Origin: Pyrobaculum arsenaticum DSM 13514
GTDB taxonomy: Archaea > Thermoproteota > Thermoprotei > Thermoproteales > Thermoproteaceae
Reading direction: 5' to 3'
Assembly: GCF_000016385.1 (NCBI RefSeq)
Contig: NC_009376.1
Span: forward strand, 1,054,001-1,118,000
DNA: 64,000 nucleotides
Shown here: one piece after another, positions 44,564 through 52,598 of the stretch
How positions within the stretch are numbered: the stretch's first letter is position 1
Layout of the letters: each line of letters opens with the position of its first letter
Translations under genes and position numbers: made by a program
Notes under the pieces: generated by a model
What the model was told of the DNA's origin: nothing
Database searches by the model: none
What the model saw: the letters and a program-made list of their open reading frames with translations, nothing else

Positions 44564-45810
44564 GCCCTCCGGCCGAAGACCTCCTCCACTATCTTCGAGG
44601 CCCAGGCGGCGTACATCTTCCGCTCCTCGTCGTCTAGCACAGCGCCGGCCCTAAGCGATGGGTGGAGAGAAGGCTTGCCCACCTCCTTTAGGCCAAGTAT
44701 CTCGTTGACGTACTTCTTGAAGCCCACCTTCATGATGAAGTCGCCTATTCGGTCCTTGTGCTTCACCACGCCCTTCTCCATGTGCTCCATCCAGCTCTCC
44801 ACCGTCTTCACCACCCAATCCATGGCTTCGTCCACCGAGTTCACGACGGCTAGAGGCTTGCCCATCTTGCCGCCGAATCTCCCCTTTACGTGGCCTCCCA
44901 CGACAATTGCAATTTTTCTGTTCTTCCCCGGCTTTATTGCTGGGAAGGCAGTTCTTATGCAGTGCATTGACTTTTTGCATCTAGTGCCGTCTATTCTCAG
45001 CTCTTTCCTCTCATTATCCCAAGTTATTGCGCCGCTTGGGCAGTTGGCGGCCAACTTCTCCGGATCCACCTCCCCAGCCTCCACCTTCCTCCTAAAAGCC
45101 TCTTGATCCACCTCCGGCGCCCCCTCCCAAACACCGATAAAGCCGAAGTCGGCGCGGTGGACGGCCCTAGTGCAGTCGAAGGGGCAGCCAGAGAACTTGG
45201 CCTTGAACTTAAAGGGGAATAACTGGTTGCTCATCCACTCATATATCTTAGGGTGGGTGAGGAACTTGTCCCTCGCCTCGAGCGTGTCGTAGAGCGAGTA
45301 TTCGCATAGGGCAGGACCGACGCAGGCCGCTATCTCTCTAATAGTATCGCCGGTGGCCCCTACGTCTGTGCCTACCACGTCGCGGAGGTAGTCCACCGCC
45401 TCGTCGGCTACCTCGGGCCTAATGCTGATTATCATCTGGCCCTGCTGGCCGGCGAGCTCTATCAAGCCAAGGCCGTACTTCTCTGTGAACTCGATGAGCT
45501 TTTTCAACTTCTCCGTGCTGTAGAGATAGCCGGAGGGCTGCCAGACGCGGAAGTGGAGCTCCGAGATCTTGCCGTCGCGGGTGCGCCTAGCTATAAAGCC
45601 GGTGTAGACGTACCTAATCTTCGCCGAGCCCGCCGCCCACATGGTCTTCCGGGCCGCCAGCCCCGCCGCGTAGGCCTCGATGGGGTACTTTGTCTTCTTC
45701 AGCTCGGAGACGTGGCTAGGCCAAGGCCCTTTTTCGTAGTACTTAAGCAATTCCATCCCCTCGGCGGCCCACTCCTCTACAGTTAGGGGTCTTTGTTGCT
45801 TAACCTCCAT
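44560..45810 (-). CDS. dsrA: Dissimilatory sulfite reductase alpha subunit (copy 1)
   Basis: The 416-residue subunit contains the siroheme-[4Fe-4S] cysteines in ACVGPALCEYS (C-x5-C) and SGCPFDCTR (C-x3-C). The inserted ferredoxin domain is unusual: NCPSGAI is followed by RCKKSMHCIRTAF, where the second Cys of the expected CxxCxxC is Ser, so a normal four-cysteine cluster cannot form unless Ser ligates. It is first in the operon dsrA1-dsrB1-(161-residue protein), with a TATA box at 45828-45836. Bases 44921-45144 read as identical to dsrA2. Confidence 0.95.
   Translation of the reverse strand: MEVKQQRPLTVEEWAAEGMELLKYYEKGPWPSHVSELKKTKYPIEAYAAGLAARKTMWAAGSAKIRYVYTGFIARRTRDGKISELHFRVWQPSGYLYSTEKLKKLIEFTEKYGLGLIELAGQQGQMIISIRPEVADEAVDYLRDVVGTDVGATGDTIREIAACVGPALCEYSLYDTLEARDKFLTHPKIYEWMSNQLFPFKFKAKFSGCPFDCTRAVHRADFGFIGVWEGAPEVDQEAFRRKVEAGEVDPEKLAANCPSGAITWDNERKELRIDGTRCKKSMHCIRTAFPAIKPGKNRKIAIVVGGHVKGRFGGKMGKPLAVVNSVDEAMDWVVKTVESWMEHMEKGVVKHKDRIGDFIMKVGFKKYVNEILGLKEVGKPSLHPSLRAGAVLDDEERKMYAAWASKIVEEVFGRRA
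44921..45144 (-). repeat. 224-base tract shared with dsrA copy 2
   Basis: Reading both strands base by base, I find no difference between this stretch and 54363-54586, including third codon positions, while the flanks differ at many positions. It encodes the ferredoxin-domain region of DsrA. It behaves like an inverted repeat 9.4 kb apart. Confidence 0.8.
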
Positions 45811-45827
45811 AAGAGTAGTTCTATATG

Positions 45828-45836
45828 TATAAAAAT
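45828..45836 (-). promoter_or_regulatory. TATA box for dsrA1
   Basis: Plus-strand TATAAAAAT reads ATTTTTATA on the coding strand, centred ~22 bases before the dsrA1 ATG (45810). No TTATTAAC element is present here. Confidence 0.55.
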
Positions 45837-45860
45837 TCCTTATTTCACTCCAAAGAGAAA

Positions 45861-45870
45861 TATTTTATAG
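45861..45870 (+). promoter_or_regulatory. TATA box for hemD copy 1
   Basis: TATTTTATAG ~25 bases before the ATG at 45891. Together with the dsrA1 box it forms a divergent promoter pair. Confidence 0.55.
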
Positions 45871-45890
45871 TTCTGTATATCTCCGCGAAC

Positions 45891-46670
45891 ATGAAGTGGG
45901 CGGTGATCATCACGTCGGGCCGCCCCTCTAAGGCAGACCTTCTGGCAAGGTTGGTATTTAAACACGGCGGGGAGGCCCTCTACCTGCCCGTTGTTAAGGT
46001 GGAAGAAAGGGGGGCAGATGCACAAGAAGTTCTGGAGGCCTTGGCTTGGAGCGAGGCTGTTCTTTTTATGACGGGGCAGTCCGCATGGGGCCTTGCCGAG
46101 ATGTTGAAGAGACACAGCGCGTTGGAGAAGGCCAAGGAAATGCTCAGGTCCAGGGTGGTGGTGTGCAGGGGAAGCAAGGCATCTGGCAACGTCAAGACTC
46201 AGTTCGGCGTGGAGTGCCCCAACTTAGGCGAGACCATCGATGAGATGATGCCGAAAATTGGACAATACGTCTCAGGCAAGAGGCTACTAGTGTCCTTTTA
46301 CGGGGTGGTGGACAGCGAGCTTCTCGAAAAGTTAAGGGCTGTGGCCGGGGAGGTGAGCTACGTGCAGACATACAGCACAGTGGAGGCGCCGGAGGAAAAC
46401 GCGTTGGAGGCGGCGAGGCGGGTGGCGGAGGGGGGCTACATAATCGTCTTCACCAGCGCAGTGGGGGCAAGTACCTTCTTCGCCGCGGCTCAGCGCCACG
46501 GCCTCTTGGAGAAGGTGGTAGAGGCGCTCAACTCTGGGCGCTCCATAGCCGCTGTCATAGGCCCTGTGACGGAGGAGGAGGTGAAGAGGTGGGGCGTTGA
46601 GAAGGTGGTAAAGCCCGAGAAGCCCTTCTTGGCGTATCTAGCGGAGGAGCTAGCGAAGCTCCTCAAGTAG
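45891..46670 (+). CDS. hemD: Uroporphyrinogen-III synthase (HemD), copy 1
   Basis: ATG 45891 is preferred over an upstream ATG because a TATA box sits 25 bases before it; it gives 259 residues. The protein has the two Rossmann-like lobes of HemD: VIITSGRPSKADLLARL at the start, LFMTGQSAWGLAEML, a linker, and the second lobe IIVFTSAVGASTFFAAA followed by AAVIGPVTEEEVKRWGV. It makes the last common precursor of siroheme and heme. Divergence from dsrA1 suggests a supply of siroheme for the reductase. Confidence 0.85.
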   Translation: MKWAVIITSGRPSKADLLARLVFKHGGEALYLPVVKVEERGADAQEVLEALAWSEAVLFMTGQSAWGLAEMLKRHSALEKAKEMLRSRVVVCRGSKASGNVKTQFGVECPNLGETIDEMMPKIGQYVSGKRLLVSFYGVVDSELLEKLRAVAGEVSYVQTYSTVEAPEENALEAARRVAEGGYIIVFTSAVGASTFFAAAQRHGLLEKVVEALNSGRSIAAVIGPVTEEEVKRWGVEKVVKPEKPFLAYLAEELAKLLK

Positions 46671-47333
46671 CCTCTTGACGTACTCCACCACATCTCCTAT
46701 CCTCCCGCGGGGAGGCCTCCTCACTACTGCCCCGTAGCGCAAGAGGGCCCTCTCCACCGCTGGGCCCGCCGCCACCGCCAAGGCGCCCTTGATGAGCTCA
46801 GGCCGCCTCTCCCCAACGGCCTCGGCCGCGAGGGCGCTGAAAAAGACGTAAACATCGGCGGGGGGTATGGACTTAATGGTCTCCTCGTCTGGGACCGCCC
46901 GGTATGTGTAAAACTCGGCAACGGGGCACTTGACCTCCAGCACCTCTACCAGCTCGGCGGCTCTCTCGCCGTGGTGGAAGACAACGCCGCGCCTACATCC
47001 AGGCAGGGCCTTGGCTAAATCCTCCGACGTGTCGTAGACCAGCTGCGGCTCAACGCCGTAGGCGTTTTTCACCATGACGGCGCCCTTTGCCCCCTCAGCT
47101 GTCGCCACCACCTTGCCCGTCAGCTCCAACTTCGCCCCCAGCTCCTTGAGCCGATACGCCGCCCTCCCCGAGACGAAGACCACTAAGTCGCTCTGTGCCA
47201 CCGCCTCCTCCACGGCCTTTACATCAACCTCCACGGGGGTTAGCCTAAGAACGGGGACCACGTACACCTCGGCTCCCCGCAACGCCTTTCGAAAAGCCTC
47301 TCCCGCCCAGCCACTGGTTACCACGATTTTCAC
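46650..47333 (-). CDS. Uroporphyrinogen-III synthase-like protein (HemD), copy 2
   Basis: The 227-residue protein (GTG start; a TATA-like TTTTTATATTG at ~47348-47361 supports it) has a HemD layout: KIVVTSGWAGEAFRKAL, DLVVFVSGRAAYRL, a central FHHGERAAEL, DVYVFFSALAAEAV and AVAAGPAVERALLRYG. It is convergent with hemD copy 1, and the two overlap by 21 bases at their 3' ends. Only one may be the true synthase. This one is more divergent from the family as I recall it, and might have another tetrapyrrole function. Confidence 0.75.
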   Translation of the reverse strand: MKIVVTSGWAGEAFRKALRGAEVYVVPVLRLTPVEVDVKAVEEAVAQSDLVVFVSGRAAYRLKELGAKLELTGKVVATAEGAKGAVMVKNAYGVEPQLVYDTSEDLAKALPGCRRGVVFHHGERAAELVEVLEVKCPVAEFYTYRAVPDEETIKSIPPADVYVFFSALAAEAVGERRPELIKGALAVAAGPAVERALLRYGAVVRRPPRGRIGDVVEYVKRLLEELR

Positions 47334-47416
47334 GCAGATCAATGCGGCTTCAATATAAAAATTGTTATCTAGCCCCATGGAAATAAGGTATATATGCAAA
47401 GCGTCACGACGCCTTC

Positions 47417-47647
47417 GTGACCCCTTCTAAGTCCGTGAGAATCTCCGGGAGCCACTGCCTGGGCCCAGTTGTGGTGAACAAAGAAATTGCCGACGTGCCT
47501 GTCAGCGGCGTATTGGAGATACTAACCAACGATCCATGCGCCAAGGAGGATTTAAGAGTTTGGGCTAAGTTTACGAAAAACGAGATCGTCAAAATCGAAG
47601 AGCTGGGGGAGGGATGGATGAGGTTTTGGATTCTGCGGAAGAGGTAA
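47417..47647 (+). CDS. TusA-like protein with CLGP motif (copy 3)
   Basis: The 76-residue protein follows the TusA fold (VRISGSHCLGPVVVNKEIADV..., ending MRFWILRKR). The signature CPxP is CLGP, so the cysteine is kept but the first proline is lost. The GTG start lies ~26 bases after a TATATATG box (47388-47396), consistent with leaderless translation. It overlaps the next small gene by 34 bases. It could be a specialised sulfur carrier with a different partner. Confidence 0.7.
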   Translation: MTPSKSVRISGSHCLGPVVVNKEIADVPVSGVLEILTNDPCAKEDLRVWAKFTKNEIVKIEELGEGWMRFWILRKR

Positions 47648-47862
47648 AATACGACCTCTGCGTCCTCGTCTTGTCCAAAAATGCCGACTTATCCGCATTA
47701 GAGCCCTTCAAAGACGTAGAATTCGCCGTCATGCTAGCGGCAGAGTGCCGGGGGGCCAATCCCCCCGTGACTGCGCCGCTGTATATCTGCACCTACCTCC
47801 CCGGGGATTTAAGGCCAGGAGCAAAGCCCATCGGCCCCGCTGAAAATGCTCGACATGTGTAG
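47614..47862 (+). CDS. Small protein of unknown function downstream of tusA copy 3
   Basis: The 82-residue frame starts with ATG inside the end of the TusA-like gene (34-base overlap, different frame). Two cysteine-containing strands (KYDLCVLVLSKNADL and FAVMLAAECRGAN) give a DsrE-like beta pattern, and the C-terminus is Pro/Gly-rich. It may be a truncated DsrE-type partner. No family is recognised, and the start could be later. Confidence 0.45.
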   Translation: MDEVLDSAEEVKYDLCVLVLSKNADLSALEPFKDVEFAVMLAAECRGANPPVTAPLYICTYLPGDLRPGAKPIGPAENARHV

Positions 47863-47881
47863 AAAAATTTGGGTTTTGTAG

Positions 47882-48322
47882 CTACTTCTTGGCGGCGAGG
47901 CAGGTGCCGAGGTTTTTCAGCACTGATATGAAGAAGCCCAGCCCCCGCTGCACGTCGGGGTCGCGCAACGCCGCGAGGAGGCCCATTAGCCCCACTTGTT
48001 TGTCGGCATCCGCCGCGGCGACGGCGTGGGTGAGGCAGTCCACCTTTGCGACGTCTTGCGCCATATTTACCCCGGCCACCAGGGCCACGTCTTGCAGCTT
48101 AGCCACCTTTTCCATAAAGTCCTTGGAGAGTATGCCCTCGGTGAAGAACCTAAGCGTCGCCGCGGCGTTTAGCAGATCGTCAAGTACTCCGCTACGCTTA
48201 AACTCCCACAACGTGTTTACGAGATCACGCAGTATGTCAGCCCTCTCGGCCAAGTCGGCGAGGGCCTCTTGCAATTTTGGATTCTCCAGCGCCTTTATCA
48301 GCCTCTCCTCCGCCGAGCTCAT
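47882..48322 (-). CDS. DUF1641-family protein
   Basis: Starting at ATG 48322 (overlapping the stop of the flavoprotein gene, ATGA), it encodes 146 residues with mostly helical segments: LADLAERADILRDLVNTLWEFKRSGVLDDLLNAA and GLMGLLAALRDPDVQRGLGFFISVLKNLG. These are typical of DUF1641 proteins, which often accompany sulfide:quinone reductase-type flavoproteins or formate dehydrogenases. It is translationally coupled to the flavoprotein and likely its partner or membrane-association subunit. Confidence 0.8.
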   Translation of the reverse strand: MSSAEERLIKALENPKLQEALADLAERADILRDLVNTLWEFKRSGVLDDLLNAAATLRFFTEGILSKDFMEKVAKLQDVALVAGVNMAQDVAKVDCLTHAVAAADADKQVGLMGLLAALRDPDVQRGLGFFISVLKNLGTCLAAKK

Positions 48323-49458
48323 AGGCCGCACCTCATGACTCCCCATATCGAGTAGTTGGTGAGGTCCTTAAGCCTCGCGAAGAACTTGCTACTGGGCGGC
48401 GGGTACAGCGCCGGGTTTTCGTAATTCCACGACACCTGGGTAGCCTCCTCAAAACCGGTCATTATAAAACAGATCACCCGACCTCTGTACACCGTGTCGG
48501 CGTGGCCCAAGGTAATCTCCTCGTGTATCCGCGACGCCACGACCTCCGACTGGAAGTGGGCCACGGAACCGGCCTTCGGCACAGCGAGGTTTGTGGTATC
48601 GCCAATGGCATATTCCACACCTGAGCCGCCTTGTATCTGCAATGTGCTCTTATCCACGGGAAGCCAGCCGCTTTGATCCACTAGCCCCGAATTAACCACC
48701 ACGTCGGCGGGCGTGTGCTTGGAGACCGCGACCACTAGGTCGGCCTTTATGGTCTCTGGGCCAACCACCTCGCCCTCCTTGATCTCCTTCACCTCGAACT
48801 TCGTCCTGTACTCAATACCCCTCATCTTCATCTGCTCCTCCAAGAACTTGTTCACGTTGGGCTGTGCGTGGAGGTGCGGCGCGACGGTTGTGAAGATCAG
48901 CTTCACATCCTTCTTAAGCCCAGTGGACATGAGGTAGTCGTCAAACATGAACAGGAACTCGTACGGCGCCACGGGGCACTTATACGGCGTGGACGTCACA
49001 CTGAAGACCAAAGTGCCCCTAGTAAACGACCTCAGCCTCTCCCTAAGCGCCTTCGCTCCTTCGTAAGTCCACAGGGTGTACCACGTCTTGTTGAAGCCGG
49101 GAATCGCGTCGGTCCTCGCCACGGCCCCCGAGGCCACTACTAAGTAGTCGTATGGATACTCGGCGCCGTCTGCCGTCTGCACCTTCTTGGCCTTGAGGTC
49201 AATCTTCGCGGCGGGCTTCTCCACGAGCTTAACCAACGGGCTCAGCACCTTCTTGGGGCTTCTGAACATTACGTCAGACGGAAGCTCCATAAACGGGACG
49301 TAGAGATACCCTGGCTGATAGTGTAATACCTGGGCCGGCTCTATGACAGTTATCTCCACCTCGCCTTTCCTCACCTCTGAGCTGAGCTTGTAGGCGAGCT
49401 TGTTTGCCACAAAAGATCCTCCCACGCCGCCGCCTACTATAACCACTTTTTTGGGCAT
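48319..49458 (-). CDS. Sulfide:quinone oxidoreductase-like flavoprotein
   Basis: ATG 49458 gives 379 residues; the longer frame adds a non-homologous N-terminus. It has the FAD motif KKVVIVGGGVGGSFVANKL, VVASGAVA, the conserved cysteine in TSTPYKCPVAPYEFLFM, and a second cysteine near the C-terminus in RVICFIMTGFEEAT. These are the two redox cysteines of SQR, while the third cysteine of classic SQR is not seen. A C-terminal amphipathic segment (FFARLKDLTNYSIWGVM) would bind the membrane. It forms an operon with DUF1641 and lies 77 bases beyond dsrK, so it may link sulfide or polysulfide to the quinone pool. Confidence 0.85.
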   Translation of the reverse strand: MPKKVVIVGGGVGGSFVANKLAYKLSSEVRKGEVEITVIEPAQVLHYQPGYLYVPFMELPSDVMFRSPKKVLSPLVKLVEKPAAKIDLKAKKVQTADGAEYPYDYLVVASGAVARTDAIPGFNKTWYTLWTYEGAKALRERLRSFTRGTLVFSVTSTPYKCPVAPYEFLFMFDDYLMSTGLKKDVKLIFTTVAPHLHAQPNVNKFLEEQMKMRGIEYRTKFEVKEIKEGEVVGPETIKADLVVAVSKHTPADVVVNSGLVDQSGWLPVDKSTLQIQGGSGVEYAIGDTTNLAVPKAGSVAHFQSEVVASRIHEEITLGHADTVYRGRVICFIMTGFEEATQVSWNYENPALYPPPSSKFFARLKDLTNYSIWGVMRCGL

Positions 49459-49534
49459 ATATGTGACATCACAAACATTTAAAAAAATTATTACATAGAC
49501 GTTTGAGAATAGCGAAGTTGTTTCGGAAAAGTTT

Positions 49535-51013
49535 TTACACAACTGTTGCTCTGTAGACGAGATCCATAAGGCCGGAGTAAGTAATCTCCTTGCCATATTC
49601 CTTGTTTAAATGGGGGATTGTGTGGCTGAGCTGGGCTTTGCAAATGGCGCAGGCCCTTACCACGTGCTTGGCGTTGACCTTGAGCGCGTCTTCGTACCAA
49701 TTTTTGGCGTACTGTATGCGGAGTGGCAGGAGTTCCTCTGTGAGGAGGCCACCGCCACCGCCGCAACACCACGTCTTCTCGCGGTTGTTGGGGCTCTCCA
49801 CGTAGTTCTTAACCACGTGCCTTATGATAAAGCGGGGCTCCTCGGTGAGGTCGCCGCCTCTGGCGTAGTTGCAACTATCCTGGAAGGTGTACACGATATC
49901 CCCATTGGCTCCTGGATCGAGCTTAAGCCGACCCTCCTTAATGGCGTCCACCACTAGGTGGAATATGTGCATAGTCTTTATCCCCTTCTTCTCCAGCTCC
50001 GGTCCTGTGTAGTTCTTGAAGGCCCTCCACCCATGGCCGCACTCGCCAGCTATTACGTACTTCACGCCCAGCCTCTCGGCGGCTTTTACCAGCTTCTGGC
50101 CAATGTACTGGAGGTGCCTCTCGCTGGCAAAGAGGCCAAAGTTAGCCAGCTCCGCCATCTCTGTGGATAAGGCAAACTTAATACCCATGAGGTGTAGGAA
50201 CAACATATAGCCCTTGAGCGTATCGATATTAGTAAAGAAGTCGGCAGAGGGCGGAACGAGGAGAGCTATTGGCCAGTCGCCGGACTCCCTCGTCACCTCG
50301 CCAACCAGCTGGTCGCCCTTGTACTTGTACATCTTACCCTGGTCGTCTCTGTAGATGTAGTACTCTACTTCGACCTTCTTCTCTTCTTTTATCTCGCCGG
50401 CGGCGAAGACGATGGACTTCACCACAGCCATGGGCTTCATGCCGAGGTTTGTGCCAGTTCTCTCCACGGCGTCAATCACCGTGGCAATATAGCGGGACAT
50501 TATCCCAGCCTCGTACAGCACATCCCTCACAGCTCTCGTAACGTCGGCTTGGTCAATGCCAAATGGACAGGCGTAGCCACACTTCCTACACTCCAGGCAC
50601 TGGTAGTAGTAGGTGTAGATCTTTTCGAGGTGCTCCTCGTCGAGCACCTTTGCACCCACGAGCCGGCCGAAGAGCTTTCCGCTGGGGGAATCCGCCTTGA
50701 GGACAGCTCTTATGAGCTCGGCGCGGCCCACAGGCGAGTTGAAGATGTCCTTCGTCCTCACATAAGTGGGGCAGTTGTCTAGACACACCCCGCAGTGGAC
50801 GCAGACGTCTACCGCCATCCTCACGTTTCTATTAGAGGCCACCACCTCCTTGAGGCGCCTCCTTATGTGCTCCAAGGGGTTTTGAGGAAGCTCGAGGCCA
50901 ACCCGGGCGTGTAGTGTCTTGATTTGATCCTCCTTTGCCCTAAAGGGCTTTATATTAGAGGTGTCCCCCATTTTAAAAACGCCAGTTTCATGGCCGGCGT
51001 GGGACATAGCCAT
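49535..51013 (-). CDS. dsrK: DsrK-type [4Fe-4S] heterodisulfide-reductase-like subunit
   Basis: The 492-residue protein has two N-terminal [4Fe-4S] motifs, VDVCVHCGVCLDNCPTY and YQCLECRKCGYACPFG. The two C-terminal CCG-type regions are ...SCNYARGG... with KTWCCGGGGG, and ACAICKAQL, which form the noncubane cluster that handles disulfides. DsrK accepts electrons through DsrM from quinol and reduces the DsrC trisulfide. It is about 6.4 kb from dsrM and not co-transcribed. A TATA-like TTTATATAC sits very close to the first ATG, so the true start may be the later Met (MGDTSN, 50971). A TTATTAAC element is at 51038-51045. Confidence 0.92.
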   Translation of the reverse strand: MAMSHAGHETGVFKMGDTSNIKPFRAKEDQIKTLHARVGLELPQNPLEHIRRRLKEVVASNRNVRMAVDVCVHCGVCLDNCPTYVRTKDIFNSPVGRAELIRAVLKADSPSGKLFGRLVGAKVLDEEHLEKIYTYYYQCLECRKCGYACPFGIDQADVTRAVRDVLYEAGIMSRYIATVIDAVERTGTNLGMKPMAVVKSIVFAAGEIKEEKKVEVEYYIYRDDQGKMYKYKGDQLVGEVTRESGDWPIALLVPPSADFFTNIDTLKGYMLFLHLMGIKFALSTEMAELANFGLFASERHLQYIGQKLVKAAERLGVKYVIAGECGHGWRAFKNYTGPELEKKGIKTMHIFHLVVDAIKEGRLKLDPGANGDIVYTFQDSCNYARGGDLTEEPRFIIRHVVKNYVESPNNREKTWCCGGGGGLLTEELLPLRIQYAKNWYEDALKVNAKHVVRACAICKAQLSHTIPHLNKEYGKEITYSGLMDLVYRATVV

Positions 51014-51037
51014 AACCCCTTTATATACAAAAAAAGA

Positions 51038-51045
51038 TTATTAAC
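51038..51045 (+). promoter_or_regulatory. TTATTAAC element upstream of dsrK
   Basis: Part of TTATTAACAAT (51038-51048), which recurs inverted upstream of dsrA2. It lies 25-32 bases before the first ATG of dsrK. Confidence 0.35.
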
Positions 51046-51254
51046 AATCCTTGCGTAACAACATGTTCGTCTTATACCGACTTCCTCCCTGCCCTAAAGG
51101 GCCAGGCTTTCAGTTGTAACATACTGCTCAACATGCCGGGATCTGCACATAGTCGCAAATCATCCCCCAAACGCGTCCGACCCCATCTATTAGCCACGTG
51201 ATTAATTTCAGTAGATAAGTAATATAGTATTTAATTTTGTATTCGACACAATAC

Positions 51255-52598
51255 GTGGTTCCCCGTATAGTCATATCGGCCTTCAAAGGTATGTCAGGCA
51301 AGACTCTTATTTCCTTGGCAGTAATGAGGGGACTTAGGAGGAGGGGACTTAGGGTGGCGCCGTTTAAAATAGGCCCAGACTACATAGACCCATCGTACCA
51401 CCGCTGGGCCTCCCAAGTCCCCAGCCGGAACCTAGACGTGGTATTGATGGGCGAGGAGGGCGTCCTCCGCAGGTTCCTCCGCTACTCAGCGGGGGCTGAC
51501 GTGGCCGTGGTGGAGGGGGTGCTGGGGCTCTACGACTCAGTAGACGGCGTCTCGGAGCTCGGCTCCACCGCGCAGGTGGCAAAGCTGCTCAAGGCCCCCG
51601 TCGTGTTGGTCCTCAACGCCGATAGGATAAACCGCACTTTAAGAGCTGTGGTAAGGGGGCTGAAGGCCTTCGACCCCGCTGTGAAAATACCGGGCGTCAT
51701 CTTCACCAACGTCACTCCAAGACAAGCCGAGAAGCTGGTAAAGGCCCTTCCCGAGGAGGGAGTAGAGGTGCTGGGCGTTGTGCCCAAGAGCAGAGCTGTG
51801 GCTGAGGCCTTTTCCTACCGCCACCTGGGCCTAGTCCCCATGGCGGAGCGGAGCGACGCGCCGACGCTGGAGGAGGTGCTGGACAACTACGTCGAGCCTT
51901 ACATCGATCTGGAGAGGCTCGTGGAGATCGCGAAGTCCGCCGAGGAGCTAGGAGCCGCGGATTTACCCAACGATCCGCCTCCTCGCCTAGGTTGCAGAGT
52001 GGGGGTGGTGATGGATGGGGCTTTCAACTTCTACTACCCCGAGTTGCTGGAGGAGGCTGAGGCTCTCGGCGAAGTGGTCTACACAAGCGCTGTGAGGGAC
52101 AGCGCCGTTCCGGATGTAGACGTGTTGATCATAGGTGGCGGGTTCCCAGAGTTGCTCGCGGAGAGGCTTGAGCGCAATAAGGCGTTTAGGAAGTCTCTTC
52201 TCTCGTATATCGAGAGGGGCGGCAGGCTGTACGCCGAATGCGGCGGCCTCATGTACTTGACTTCGTCTATTGTCATAGACCGCTCTGAGTACGAAATGGT
52301 GGGCGCCATAGACGGCGTGACCTACATGCTGGAAAAGCCGGTGGGCAAGGGGTACGTCTGGGGGGAGGTGGTGGGGGAAACCCCCATAGCGCCCCCCGGC
52401 ACTAGGCTGAAGGGCCACGAGTTCCACTACAGTAAAATAGCGTTGAGGGAGAAGGTGAGGTTAGCGATAAGGCTCGAGAGGGGCGTCGGCGTGGTGGGCG
52501 GGTGGGACGGCGTGGTGAAAGGCAACATGCACGCCCAGTACATGCACATACACCCCCAAACCTACAGCGTAATTAGGCAACTATGCCGATCTACGTAG
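51255..52598 (+). CDS. cbiA: CbiA/DsrN-type amidotransferase (siroheme or cobyrinate a,c-diamide synthase)
   Basis: The 447-residue protein from GTG 51255 (TATA-like ATATAGTATTTAAT ~25 bases upstream) has the P-loop FKGMSGKTLIS and cobyrinate-synthase core YIDPSYHRW. It also has a C-terminal class I glutamine amidotransferase domain with the nucleophile in AECGGLMYLTSS and partner HEFHYSK. In dsr loci this family (DsrN) amidates siroheme to the form found in DsrAB; elsewhere it makes cobyrinate diamide. Overlap with a uroporphyrinogen methyltransferase gene and the dsr surroundings favour siroheme amidation, which is an inference. Confidence 0.88.
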   Translation: MVPRIVISAFKGMSGKTLISLAVMRGLRRRGLRVAPFKIGPDYIDPSYHRWASQVPSRNLDVVLMGEEGVLRRFLRYSAGADVAVVEGVLGLYDSVDGVSELGSTAQVAKLLKAPVVLVLNADRINRTLRAVVRGLKAFDPAVKIPGVIFTNVTPRQAEKLVKALPEEGVEVLGVVPKSRAVAEAFSYRHLGLVPMAERSDAPTLEEVLDNYVEPYIDLERLVEIAKSAEELGAADLPNDPPPRLGCRVGVVMDGAFNFYYPELLEEAEALGEVVYTSAVRDSAVPDVDVLIIGGGFPELLAERLERNKAFRKSLLSYIERGGRLYAECGGLMYLTSSIVIDRSEYEMVGAIDGVTYMLEKPVGKGYVWGEVVGETPIAPPGTRLKGHEFHYSKIALREKVRLAIRLERGVGVVGGWDGVVKGNMHAQYMHIHPQTYSVIRQLCRST

